Source: Sabethes cyaneus | Lineage: Eukaryota; Arthropoda; Insecta; Diptera; Culicidae | NCBI RefSeq assembly: GCF_943734655.1 | Contig: NC_071353.1 | Coordinates: 27,478,001 to 27,542,000 of the forward strand | Direction of reading: 5' to 3' | Length of the DNA stretch: 64,000 nt | Part shown: piece by piece, positions 1 through 9,835 of the stretch | How positions within the stretch are numbered: position 1 is the first letter of the stretch | How the letters are laid out: each line of letters begins with the position of its first letter | Notes under the pieces: model-generated | Databases searched by the model: none | Told to the model about the DNA's origin: nothing | Seen by the model: only the letters and a program-made list of their open reading frames with translations | Translations under genes and position numbers: made by a program

Positions 1-198
1 TTCTCGCTTCGTGATTGGTTGTTGGAAATGACGTAATCAAAGTAGAAACGCCTTTTCACGCTTCGGCTTATAATTCAGTCAATTTTCGATACAACATATG
101 TTCATGAAGATTTAAGGAATTTTCACTCACTGCTTTCAATTCTATTTAATTTAGATTGATCTAATTGTTCGCTTCTTATCAAATAATTTTAACCGAAC

Positions 199-297
199 AC
201 CTCTCGCGCTTCTGTTCGCTTGTCGCTGTTGAACGCTGGTTGAGTTGGCCGTCTCGGAAGGTAAGAAGCAGCCAACAAATATACCAGCTCCAAGTAA
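199..297 (+). pseudogene. H2B: Histone H2B C-terminal fragment (broken)
   Basis: Read with frameshifts, this encodes the end of histone H2B. It has a TSR block, then an A-VRL-L block, GELA, VSEG and finally KYTSSK followed by TAA at 295-297. These are the closing residues of animal H2B (the alpha-C helix and tail, which lie on the nucleosome surface). The EIQT codons and the KHA residues after GELA are deleted, and at least one frameshift separates VSEG from KYTSSK, so it cannot make H2B. It sits 360 bases upstream of an H2A relic on the same strand, inside a mobile element. It was missed as an ORF because it is short and frameshifted. I am confident of the family; whether it was captured as DNA or processed RNA is unknown. 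Confidence 0.8.
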
Positions 298-654
298 ATG
301 TGTTCGGTCAAGCGTCAAAATAAATGAAACCATGGATTTAATCAAATGAAAGAGTTTTAGTAACATCTTTTGCATCTTAGCAACACAAATTTATCCATCA
401 CCAATGCTACAGTAATAATACGTAGCGTAATTTTTCTTTGGCAGCAAAAGGCGAACGGCTTACTGGTAACTTTGCTCTTTTGTTCAGACTGAAATTGAAA
501 TGCTCTATTTTATTTAACGTAGATGATAGAATGAAGGATCATGAAAAATAGGTGTGGCCAATTCTTGTCGCTTGCTCTGGTACATAACACGAGGTAAGCC
601 GGCGAACAGCATTATTCAAACGCTTGCTGAGCTACTGCCAGCATCATTTGCCAG

Positions 655-842
655 GGCAAACGAAAGTCACGCTCGACTCGTGCACTTTAGCAGTGTGTGC
701 AGAAGAGTGTATTGGAGCTGGAGCACTCGTTTCGCTGCCGTGATGAAATATCTGGCTGCTGAAGTTCTGGAATTGGCAGGAAATATGCTGCTCGCGACAA
801 CAAAACGGCCAGAAGCATCCCACGTCACTTGCAGCTGGCCAC
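655..842 (+). pseudogene. H2A: Histone H2A fragment (frameshifted, internal deletion)
   Basis: Three frame-shifted blocks match the H2A histone fold in order. KSRSTRA (664-684) is the N-terminal basic region. GAGAL followed by FAAVMKYLAAEVLELAGN (about 714-783) is the alpha-2 helix. AARDNK, then a short variable run, then IPRHLQLA (about 786-840) is the alpha-3 and C-terminal docking region. The block equivalent to GLQFPVGRIHRLLRKGN is largely missing and everything after LQLA is lost. An open frame of 97 codons overlaps it but reads only the middle block in the histone frame. H2A normally has about 125 residues. A histone-type 3' stem-loop lies 200 bases downstream. It is a dead copy inside a mobile element, between an H2B relic and an inverted H2A relic. 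Confidence 0.87.
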
Positions 843-1035
843 TTTGAGTGGTATTTCATCGTGATTCAGGACCATACACGAACGGCTTCGTTAATCGCAT
901 AGCTGCTGAAGCTTTCCGGCTGGTCCGTTGCAACAAGCCGTGCCTGGTTAGCGGTTATCGGTACTCCAATTTACCGAACAGAGAATTACGTTAAGTGCGT
1001 TAGTGCAAGTTTATTGCAAGCTGGAGTTATGATAA

Positions 1036-1281
1036 TCAAACAATCGGTCCTTTCAAGGGCCACAGAACGATTGAAGAGTTTATTATATTTTCTTGCCCAG
1101 GTAATACCATAATAACACAGGCAACGAGGGAAAAGTTGAATTTTTCGCCATTGCGGACAACCAACAAATGACGGAAATAAGTTTTCTGATCACGGGCGAC
1201 ATTTTCTGCGACTTCCAAAACGTCTGCAGGTTGTAAATGCTTTATCAGTGTTCTTTTGTAAGCCGCAGAAAAGTTGCGCAA
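1036..1281 (-). pseudogene. H2A: Second histone H2A relic, opposite strand
   Basis: The minus-strand open frame of 81 codons contains VLEVAENVARDQKT, then RHLLVVRNGEKFN, then a segment ending VLPGQENI. These align in order with H2A VLELAGNAARDNK, RHLQLAIRNDEELN and GVLPNI. The DNA is also close to an H2A coding sequence at the VLE..ARD block. The IIP residues before RHL are deleted, many core residues are substituted, and the stop comes from unrelated sequence. The open frame is probably a survivor by chance rather than a working protein. It converges on the plus-strand H2A relic at 655-842, so two separate H2A pieces lie tail to tail. I have not determined whether they are independent captures or an inverted duplication that has diverged. 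Confidence 0.75.
1046..1061 (+). promoter_or_regulatory. Histone-type 3' end stem-loop (relic)
   Basis: GGTCCTTTCAAGGGCC forms a 6-bp stem (one G-T pair) with a 4-base loop, flanked by AATC on the left and ACAGA on the right. Replication-dependent histone mRNAs end at a 16-base hairpin of this form (GG, pyrimidines, a U-rich loop, purines, CC) with a following ACA. Here the loop is TTCA rather than TTTC. The position, downstream of the plus-strand H2A relic, supports the identification. If real, genomic histone DNA rather than a polyadenylated copy was picked up. Confidence 0.55.
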
Positions 1282-1609
1282 AATTTCAACTTCTTGAAAA
1301 CTCGCGCGTACCGTCTACCGGTTACCAGAGGAAAAGCACTATTCAACATAGAAACAGATCATGATTTTTTTACTGTTTGGTTTCGTTTTAATAAAATATA
1401 TTCAATCAATTCATGAATACAACTCCAAAATCGGTTGAGGATGTGTATACAATGTTTCTACTTTGATAAACGTTACGTATGTAGCTTGTATACATGAAGA
1501 ATCGTATTATTACATACATGGGTACATCCTACTATCGCTACAAAGAGACTTACGTGGTCCTACGTCACCTATGCGGTCGTGTCTTGTGCACAATCCCTCT
1601 GATTTTTTT

Positions 1610-2265
1610 CTGAAAAGTTTATTAAAATATCTTTTATTTGGAACCAAAATCGGTTCAGTAGTTCAAAAGTTATGAAGTTTTAAATGAAGAAAAATGTGAG
1701 AGCATGACGATTTTTGTGATCACCCTTACTTTTTCTATCAATATTTTCTCAGATTTAATTCCAAGTTGTAGGATAAAACAAGGCAAAACATTCTCTAACA
1801 CGACATTTTTGTGTAAAGCTTGACCGTTTCGATCTTCTGGCTTTTTCAACTACTTGAAAATCTCGGGTAAAATGACCAAATTAGCATTTTGCATGTACCA
1901 CAAAGACCTCGAATAAAAAGGGGTAAAACAGACTTCTAGATTATGTTGAGTTAAAACAAAATTGTTCATATACCTTTTTCCTAACATTCTTGTTCTTTCC
2001 TTATCATAGAATCTCAAATTAGAGAGAGTTTGTACACGACTCTTTCAAAACAATCAGAGAATAGAGGTGAATGGGGAAAAATCGACTACTTCCCGTCATT
2101 TCCGCGTGTTGAGACCATCTCCAATTGATTTCTCGTGATTTTTTACATAAGAAAAATCACTTTTTACCCCCTAAAAACAGAGGTAACAAAAAGTTCTGTT
2201 TTTTGGTCGATTTTGCCCACTACAGTAGTACAGTGGTTCACAGCCTCTTATTCAGGAACTCTTAT
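1610..2265. other. No gene recognised; AT-rich spacer
   Basis: This stretch between two mobile elements is AT-rich, with T-rich runs and stop codons in all frames. I see no coding similarity, no inverted repeats of note and no match to other repeats in the window. Confidence 0.5.
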
Positions 2266-2269
2266 CCTT

Positions 2270-2715
2270 GAGTAATTCTCGCTGAAACGGGGTCACTACT
2301 GACACGGGGTCTTCAAATATTGAAACTTTTGCGCTTAATTGGCTGAAAATGTTTAAAACATAAGAATTACACTTTTGATACCTCAAAATAATGCGAGGGG
2401 TCCACCGGGGGTTCGCCAAGGGGCCTATCAGTTTCAAAAAAGATGAATTTTGAGCAAACCTCTATATCATGTGATATTTCATAAATTTGCCTTGAAACAA
2501 CTAACAAATGGCCCGGTTCTGTAAAGAAGAACAGGGCTTTCAAATGAAGTACAAATTTTTTTGGCGGCCATCTTGGATTTGGTCGCCACATTGAATTTTA
2601 TCAAAAAATGGCCGTTTTCACCATGAGCCTCCCAACCGATTTTAATTTCAAGATCACCATCGGAAAGCTGAGAGACCTCGTGTCAGTAGTGGTCCCGTTT
2701 CAGCGAGAATTACTC
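2270..2715. mobile_element. Non-autonomous DNA transposon with 37-bp terminal inverted repeats
   Basis: The left end (GAGTAATTCTCGCTGAAACG, then a CACTACTGACACG block) is the inverse of the right end with about two mismatches over 37 bases. Both ends are flanked by CCTT (2266-2269 and 2716-2719), a likely 4-bp target duplication. The 446-bp interior has no coding potential. A diverged relative in the opposite orientation ends at 7642. I cannot name the superfamily from a 4-bp duplication alone. The right end abuts the 5' region of an RTE LINE. Confidence 0.8.
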
Positions 2716-2719
2716 CCTT

Positions 2720-5700
2720 ACCTTCATGTGGTACAAGCCGGGGTACGAGCAACCTTGGTGGAGATCGGGTAACCAATCCGGGTGGAAGCTAAGGTCGTAT
2801 CCTTACAGGGAAGAAGGGCTCTTTCGAGCTTCGTTGGTCCTGCGGCGAAACGGACGGTTCGAGTTGCAGGCCTTGCAAGCCGTCACCACGAAAACCGGTT
2901 AAGCAATGAACGAAGAGCAAGGAAATTCGGACATGAACAATCGGAATAAACCCATGCGACGAAAAAGGACTATGGATTGGAAACTCGGGACGTGGAACTG
3001 CAGATCTCTCAACTTCCAAGGGAACACTCAAATGCTCTCCCACGTACTGAAGAGCCGCAAAGTCGACGTCGTAGTGCTGCAGGAAGTATGCACGATGAGC
3101 TCAACGGTACGTACGTTCGGAAATGGACATACCATCTACCAGAGCTGCGGTAACAGTCACGAGCTGGGTACAGCTTTCATAGTGATGGGCGAGATGCGGA
3201 AACTTGTGATTGCGTGGTGGCCAATCAATCCTCGAATGTGCAGGTTGAGAATCAAGGGCCGGATCTTCAACATAAGCATCATCAACGTGCACAGCCATTA
3301 GAAACATCAGAAGTACAGATAACGACAAGGATGAATTCTATGCGCAGTTGGAGAGTGAATACGACCGCTGCCCAAAACCGGATATCAAGATCATCATCTG
3401 GGATTTCAACGCTCAGTTCGGTCAGGAGGAGGAACAATAATCGCTGATTGGAGGGTTTAGCGCACATCAGTTGACCAATGAAATGGGCTTAAGACTTATT
3501 GACTAAGCTGCCTCCAAGGACATGGCCGTACGTAGTACTTTTTTCCAGCACAGCATCCTACACAAGTATACCTGAAGGTCACCAAATCCGCACTTCTCAG
3601 ACATTATCGACGTCAGATCCTATCGAAGCACTTACGTTGACTCGGAACATTACCTAGTGATGGTTAAGGTGCATCCAAAACTCTCCGTTGAGAACAATAT
3701 TCGGTACCGACGCCAGTCTCGGTTAGATCTCGCGCGGCTAAAGCAGTCAGACGTCGCCACATACTACGTGCATTCACTTAAAGCTGCGCTGTCGTAAGGG
3801 GAAGAGCTAGACGAAGCCCGTCTCGAGGACTGTTGAACCCCATCAAAACAGCCATTAGCAGTACAGCGGAGAGCTCCATCGGGCATATGGCATGGAGTCA
3901 GCGGAACTATTGGCTTGTCGATGAATGTAGGAGGGTGATGGATGAGGAGAACGCTGCGCAAACACACACAGAAGAAAGTGCAGCGAAATCAAATCTTCCG
4001 GGAGAAAAGGCGCTACCTGGAAGAGCAGGAATATGCAGAGTTGGAGTGGCTGCATCGTTCTCCGGCAACGCGAAAGTTCTACCAGAACCTGAACGGATGT
4101 CGCAAAGGTTTTGTGCCACGAGTCAATATTTTGACGGATGATCATAAGGTGACCCATAGATTGAAGCAGGATTTCGAAGAACACCAGAATGGCGCCCAGG
4201 CGGAGAAGCATGGCGGCATGGAAGCGATTTTGGTGTGGTAAGCGATTCTACAACGGATCAAATATTTACACTGCGGTAGATCCTCCAAAGCGGCCGTAAA
4301 TACAGTGTTCCCGCGCATCATTTATTCGTTGACTTCAAAGCCGTATATGATACCATCGATCGGAAAGATCTATAGAAAATCATAGACGAGAACGGCTTCC
4401 CCAGGAAGCTCATCAAACTAATTCAATCTACGATGGATGGTATCCAGTGCTATGTTCGGATTTCTGATGGATTGTCAAATTCATTGGAGTCACATAGAGG
4501 GCTTCGTCAAGGTGATGGTCTCTCATGGCTGCTGTTTAACATGACGCTACAAGGTGTTATGAACCAAGCGGATATCAACACGCGGGGCACGATCTCCAAC
4601 AAATCTAGTCAATTCGTCTGCTTTGCCGATGACATGGATATTATCGGCAGATCTTCTGTGGCGGTGGCTGAACAGTACACCAGACTAAAGCGCGAAGCAG
4701 AAAAGATTGGGTTTATTGTTTATTGTTTATTGTTTATATGTATAAAATTTATCTGACTATAAGTCTACATAAATTATTTGTGGTCAAATTCATGGGGGTT
4801 GAAGGTAAATACGTCTAAAACAAAGTACATGCTGGCTAGCAGACCCGAGGCCGACCGACGCCGCGTCGGTAGTAGTGTAATGATCGACGGCGATGAGTTT
4901 GAGGAAGTCGGAGAATTGATCTACCTTGGTTCACTGGCATTGGTGGATAATGATACTAACCGTGAGATTCGGAGGCGTATTATCAGCGGAAGTCGTGCTT
5001 ACTATGGACTTCACAAGCAATTGCGGTCGAGAAGACTAAGCCCCCGTACAAAGTGTACCCTGTACAAGACGTTTATTCGACCCTCGTTTATTAGAGAACA
5101 ACCCTCTACGGGCATGAAACCTGTTCGAGGAGGATCTGCGAGTGCTCGGAGTTTTCGAAAGACGACTGCTACGAACGATTATCGGCGGCGTACAGGAGAT
5201 CGGAGTTTAGAGAAGGCCGCCGTGCGAAGCTGATAATATACAAAACCCTTATTAGACCGGTAGTTCTTTATGAACCTGAAGCCGTGACGCTGCTCACGGA
5301 GGACGTGCCCTTGCCGGGTTCAAACGGAAGGTACTGCAGACGATATTGGCGGAGTACAAACTGAAAGCGAAGTGTGGCGGAGGCGTATGAATCACGAACT
5401 ACAGGCACTGCTTGGCTTTCCAATTCTCATCGTACATCTGGCGAAAGTCGGTAGGCTACGGTGAGCCGGACACGTCGTAAGGATGGCGGACGACAGTGCA
5501 ACGAAAACAGTTCTCTTCAATAACCCCATCCATCGGCACCAGAAACAAGGGGGATCAACGTGCAAGATGGCTCGACCAAGTTGAAAGTGGTTTGCGACTT
5601 CTGAGACGACTGGGAAGTTGGCGACGAGTAGCCCAAGATCGAGTTGAATGGAGACGACTGCTTGAAACGCACTGTTTCCAATCTATAAGTTTCGGTTCGA

Positions 5701-5720
5701 ACACTCAACCCAGCTAGCTC
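2720..5720 (+). pseudogene. Degenerate RTE-clade (JAM1-like) LINE
   Basis: This is a dead non-LTR retrotransposon. An endonuclease begins at about 2966 (KLGTWNCRSL) with an LQEVC block, continues in another frame from 3321 (KDEFYAQLE), and reaches IIIWDFNAQ where APE-type endonucleases have GDFNA. SEHYLV at about 3640 replaces the usual SDH motif. The reverse transcriptase resumes near 4325 (FVDFKAVYDTIDR, motif A) and has RGLRQGDGLS (4498) and FADDMDIIG (motif C, 4621). The C-terminal portion includes KVNTSKTKYM, VMIDGDEFEEV and IYLGSLALVD. The tail near 5550 reads RWLDQVESGLRLLRRLGSWRRVAQDRVEW. About 150 residues are missing between 4210 and 4255, and many stops and frameshifts interrupt it. 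A LINE tail is inserted at 4712. The RTE/JAM1 clade is inferred from the WNCRSL and RQGDGLS style. Confidence 0.8.
4712..4795 (-). mobile_element. Severely 5'-truncated LINE 3' tail inserted in the RTE copy
   Basis: The conserved RTE reading (AEKIG, then LKVNTSKTKY) is interrupted by about 85 bases that begin with three direct TTTATTG units. On the minus strand this is an AT-rich 3' UTR ending in (AATAAAC)n, the tail type of CR1/jockey-group LINEs such as the one at 7643. It is best explained as a tiny target-primed insertion. Confidence 0.55.
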
Positions 5721-6985
5721 AATTTTGCATATCTCAGGGTCGGCAACCGACCTTCGGAGGACTCGCTCAGCTCAATCCGACTACTTACCAAGAACGAAGC
5801 AGACCAATCAAAAGCGTCAAAGAAGGTTTTAAATGGAAATCTGGCTCTTTTGTATAAAAGAAAAAGAAGGAAAATTCATGCATGTACATTTATTTCTCTT
5901 TCTTACATGGCGTCACACGTTGGGGCCCATTGATGACCGACGAACGGAGGGAGAGGAGACGAACGTACCTGAAGGGATGGCCGTGATGACCGTGGTGACT
6001 GTAGAGGGCTGTAGACTCGCTCGGGACGTTGACAGGATTCTTATGACGCACCGTACAGTGGCAATTGTGGCCGACGTAATAAACCGCAGCGCCCACAGGT
6101 TCGGTTGAGTGGTATGTGGTTGCCGCCTAAACCACCAGAATGGACACTGCGAAGCGCTGTACTTTGTTGCCGAACGACGCTGTCACTCTGCACTCAGCTA
6201 GCTAGTATTCCGAAATCTTCTTGGTGTTACAAAAAGGAGAATCTCCGGGCACTCGAATGGTTGCTCTTCGAGGCCTATATCGTTACTCGCGCAGCCGTCC
6301 CTCTTCGTCCCTACGGCTTTCATCCGACTGTCTCGAGCCGATCTTTTCTTCAGTCCATCATCCCGAACAGACTCTCTTCTCTCCTCCTGTCTCCTCTCTA
6401 CCTCTTCCTCTCACTCTCCGTCTCCCTCCGTAATCACCACCGGATACCCCTTTTTCGTGCAGTCCAAAGTGGTATAAAATTGGCTGGGAACTATTACGGG
6501 GTTATCAATTTAGTGCGGACTTTTTGCCGTCTTTTACGTTGCGGTCTTTCCGTTACAAACGTGTTTTAATGGCGTTGCCATTTAATAGGTAAGAGTGACT
6601 CTGTGAATGATTTACGGAACCTTTAGAGCCTCCATGCTAAGCCCCAACACCTGGCGTGGATGTTCCGGGGTGGGCGCAGAAGACCTCTTTTGAGCTTCTG
6701 AGTCATCAATGTAGACAGGGTCTCCTTACGCTATTAAATTTTAACGCTCACATAAATCTGTTTTTCACAATTTTTCGTCGCCTGATTATTGGATGGGTTT
6801 TTAGGGGTTAGTGAACTTACTCTATGTTAAACAAAAATACAATAAATGTTCAAACATTAAAGCAAAATAAATTAATAACAATAAACAAGAGCCAGATATA
6901 CAAAACAAAACGAATTGACAAATTTTACTTAAAGACTACACATATCGACTAAACTTGTACACTAAATCGCAAATCTTTGACGCCC
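5720..6985. other. No gene recognised
   Basis: This region contains a CT-rich tract at about 6370-6432 and overlapping open frames of up to 154 codons with no recognisable domain or codon signature. A TATAAAA at about 6474 has no supporting downstream gene. I do not call coding sequence here. Confidence 0.45.
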
Positions 6986-6989
6986 TTGA

Positions 6990-7642
6990 TTGATACCGTT
7001 CATTTAACAAAATGACCGGTAACAAATCCATTATGGCGGCCATACCCTAGAAGGCTACCAATTTTTTTTCACTTCATTGTAAAGCCCTATCCGTCCTCTT
7101 TACAAAACCGTGTTTGTAGTATGTTGCACAGCAAATTTTTAAAATATCACAATAATTATATGAAAATTGTGAACCTTGCTACAGATAACTGATTGTTTCA
7201 TTCAGTTAATGACACAATGTACACCTAATTTTGTGATTGTTTCTTATAGTATTTTTACTTAGCTTTCCAATGGTGGTCTTAAAATGAAAATCGGTTGGGG
7301 GGCTCGTGGCGAAAACGGCGATTTATTAATAAAATCCAAGATGGCCGCCAAAACAAAATTTTACTCCATTTGAAAGCCTTATTCTTCTTCTTTACAGAAC
7401 GGGGCCATTTGTTAGTTGTTTTACAGCAAATTTAGGAAATATCACATGATATAGATCTCAAGGTTTGCTAAAAATTCATTTCTTTTGAAACTGTCAGGCC
7501 CCTTGGTGAACGAGGGGTCCACTGTTTCGTTGTATTAAAAGTGTAATTCTTATTTTTTGGCAATTTCCAACTAATTAAATATAAAAGTTCCAATATTTGA
7601 ACACTCCATGGCAGTAGTGGCCCGTTTCAGCGAGAATTACTC
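6990..7642. mobile_element. Relative of the 2270-2715 element, with an internal duplication
   Basis: Bases 7257-7642 match the 2270-2715 element in inverse orientation, including the ATCCAAGATGGCCGCCA block, GGGGCCATTTGTTAGTTG and the terminal CCGTTTCAGCGAGAATTACTC. A second diverged version of the central part lies at about 7020-7200 (TCATTGTAAAGCCCTAT, then TTTACAAAACCGTG), so the body is duplicated. The far terminal inverted repeat is not found, so the copy is truncated or rearranged. A LINE tail begins at the very next base. Confidence 0.65.
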
Positions 7643-9577
7643 TGATATTTGTTATTTGTTATTTATTTTGTATACATTCATCGAACAAACAGTCTACATG
7701 AACACTTATAAACTAGGATATAACATAATAGTTTGTTACACGGTCACGAAAAACGCTAGCACTAACATTGAAGTCAAACAAATGGTAACACTGGTTAAAT
7801 AAAAAACACATCGGTCGTATGGGCTCATTTTGTGCATAATCCGTTCTGTACTGCTGAAGTCTCGTGAAATCCCAGCGTCGAAGGGGTCGTGGTACTACAT
7901 TTATGTTTATTCTGGAGAGAATCCAAGGCGCGTCGATATCCGCCAACAGCAGTTTGCCGACAAAGACCCTCTTCTGAGCGTTTCTACGCTTTTGGAGGGT
8001 ATCGATTCCTGGAAGTCTACATCTTGCTTCGTACGGAGGTAGCTCATTTGGATTTCGCCAAGGAAGAAGTCTTAAAGCGTATCTGATGAATCTCGCTTGA
8101 ACTTTTTCAATTCTGTGGATTCAAATGCGACGGAATGCACTTCAAACGATAGCTGCTGTTTCCAACACTGATCGAACTAAGCTGAAGTACAAGGCACGCA
8201 GACAGTATGGGTCGCGGAATTCAGCTGAGATACGGAAGATGAACCCGAGGTTCCGTCGAGATTTACCAACGATATGACTATAATGCTCTCGGAAGCTTAG
8301 TTCTGAGTCTATCAAAACCCCGAGGTCACGTACAACATTTGATCTTTGTATTTCTTCGTTTCCTATTCTATAACTACATAGAATTGGGTTCTTTTTCCTC
8401 GTCAACGTGATTACCGAACATTTCGCCGCGCTGATAGTCATAAAATTGCGTTGGCACCAGCCGTAAAACTTGTCAACCCTTTCCTGCAACAATTGACAGT
8501 CTGTGAGAGCACCGATTGTCCAGAAGATTTTAAGATCGTCAGCATATAAAAGTTTGCAATCTCTCGACAACACTTGGCAGACGTCATTAAAGAATATGAT
8601 AAACAACAATGGTCCTAAATTTCTGCCTTGTGGGACACCTGAGGGATTATGAAATTCATCTGATTCCGTTGATCCCAATTTGACGTACAGTCGGCGATTG
8701 GTCAGATACGACTCGAACCAGTAAACTAGATTTGATGACACACCCAGACGATTAAGTTTGGCAAGCAGAATACGGTGGTTGACTCTATCAAAGGCTGCTT
8801 TAAGGTCGGTGTATATCGCGTCGACTTGAAGTCCTTGATCCATGGAGGTGAGGCACAGTGATGAGAACTGAACTAGGTTGATAACGGTAGATCTACTAGG
8901 AAAGAATCCGTGTTGTTCCGGGGAAATGTAAGACTTTGCAGCTTTAAAAAGTTCTCTGTTTACCAATATTTCATAAAGTTTAGATGCGGCACATAAAGAG
9001 GTTACTCCACGGTAGTTAGAAATATTGCATTTATCACCCGTTTTCAGCACCGGGAACATCACTGATTTCTTCCCGCATTCTGGGAAAACTGCTTGTGTAA
9101 GGGACAGATTAAAAATTATTCTTAAAGGCGCGCAGAGAACATCGGCGCACTTCATTAGAATAATTGCAGGAATTCCATCTCTTGGAGACATCTCTTAGCG
9201 CGTCTTCAATTTGTTGTTGGCTAGGCATTACATCGTCGAACACACTGCTGAAGCGTTTGGCAAACGGATTGCAGATTTCTTGGGTAGAACTCGAAGAGTC
9301 AGTGTCCAAAAACATGGTTGACGGCAGACCACGTTCTTTCCGTTTCTCATTGACAAACGACCAAAAACGTTTGGGGTGGTTTTTAATGCATTTTCTGTAC
9401 GCAGTATATACCGACCGTAGATCGTTCGAAGATAAGATTTATAATTGGAGCTTGCGATTTTGAACCTTTGTTTGGTGAACGAGTTGCGGGATTGTTTTCG
9501 GCGTTTCAACTGGTTGCGGTAAGCGGTTGGTTCATGCTCGTCAAAGTAGGTAGCATTATCTCTTCGCCATTTCTCGC
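7643..9577 (-). pseudogene. 5'-truncated CR1/jockey-group LINE ORF2 (reverse transcriptase) with stops
   Basis: The minus-strand open frame 9191-8142 gives 349 residues of reverse transcriptase. Motifs are GIPAIILMKCADVL, SNYRGVTSLCA, YTDLKAAFDRVNH (motif A), SGVPQGRNLGPLLF (motif B) and LLYADDLKIF (motif C with both aspartates). Upstream, a second frame to 9577 continues the ORF (RTIYGRYILRTENALKTTP, then CRQPCF), so there is a frameshift near 9230. After the stop at 8142 the same frame continues through a second stop into RIEKVQARFIRYALRLLPWRN and the C-terminal DFTRLQQYRTDYAQNEP, ending near 7713. The 3' tail reads (AAATAAC)n-like on the minus strand and ends at 7643. It cannot encode a full protein. 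The clade within the CR1/jockey group is not resolved. Confidence 0.85.
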
Positions 9578-9835
9578 CATATCTGGTGTACCTCAAGGCA
9601 GTCGTTTGGGCCCGCATATATTCCTCCTTAATGTTAATTTTACTCGGAAATGTATGAAATCACCGTATGCTGATAATTTTAAACTCATTGCCATTACCAG
9701 AAATATCACAGACACCGAGTTTTTTACAAACGCAGTTGGATAATTTTACCGACTGGTGTACAACGAATAGAATGGTCCTGACTAATTCCAAGTGCATTTC
9801 TTTTACACGCAAGAAATCAACTGTGTGCTAGGTTT
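9578..9835 (+). pseudogene. LINE reverse-transcriptase fragment
   Basis: Beginning abruptly with SGVPQGSRLGPH (motif B), the plus strand reads a short NVNF segment, then SPYADNFKLIA (a YADD box with the second Asp changed to Asn) and, after a frameshift, TQLDNFTDWCTTNRMVL and SKCISFTRKKS. These are the palm and downstream blocks of a CR1/jockey-group RT. It abuts the opposite-strand LINE at 9577, suggesting insertion or rearrangement at that point. Confidence 0.7.

Larger units (their letters stand above)
1..1602 (+). mobile_element. HINE/DINE-1-like element, 3' portion, carrying histone relics
   Basis: The window opens inside this element. Its first 90 bases match the interior of the copy at 31359 (TTCTCGCTTCRTGA, then a GGAAATGACGTMATCAAAG-like run). 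Bases 1440-1602 match the 3' ends of the copies at 32380 and 37440: a block around TGTATACATGAAGAATCG, then GAGACTTACGTGGTCCTACGTCA, a GTGT/GCAC hairpin and CCTCTGA followed by a T-run. The inverted core ACGTAGTCCTACGTCA lies about 40 bases inside the 3' end. That asymmetric terminal repeat followed by a hairpin is known from Helentron-associated elements (HINE, DINE-1). Histone H2B and H2A relics fill 199-1281. The 5' end is outside the window. The element class is inferred from architecture; no Rep/helicase is seen. Confidence 0.65.
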
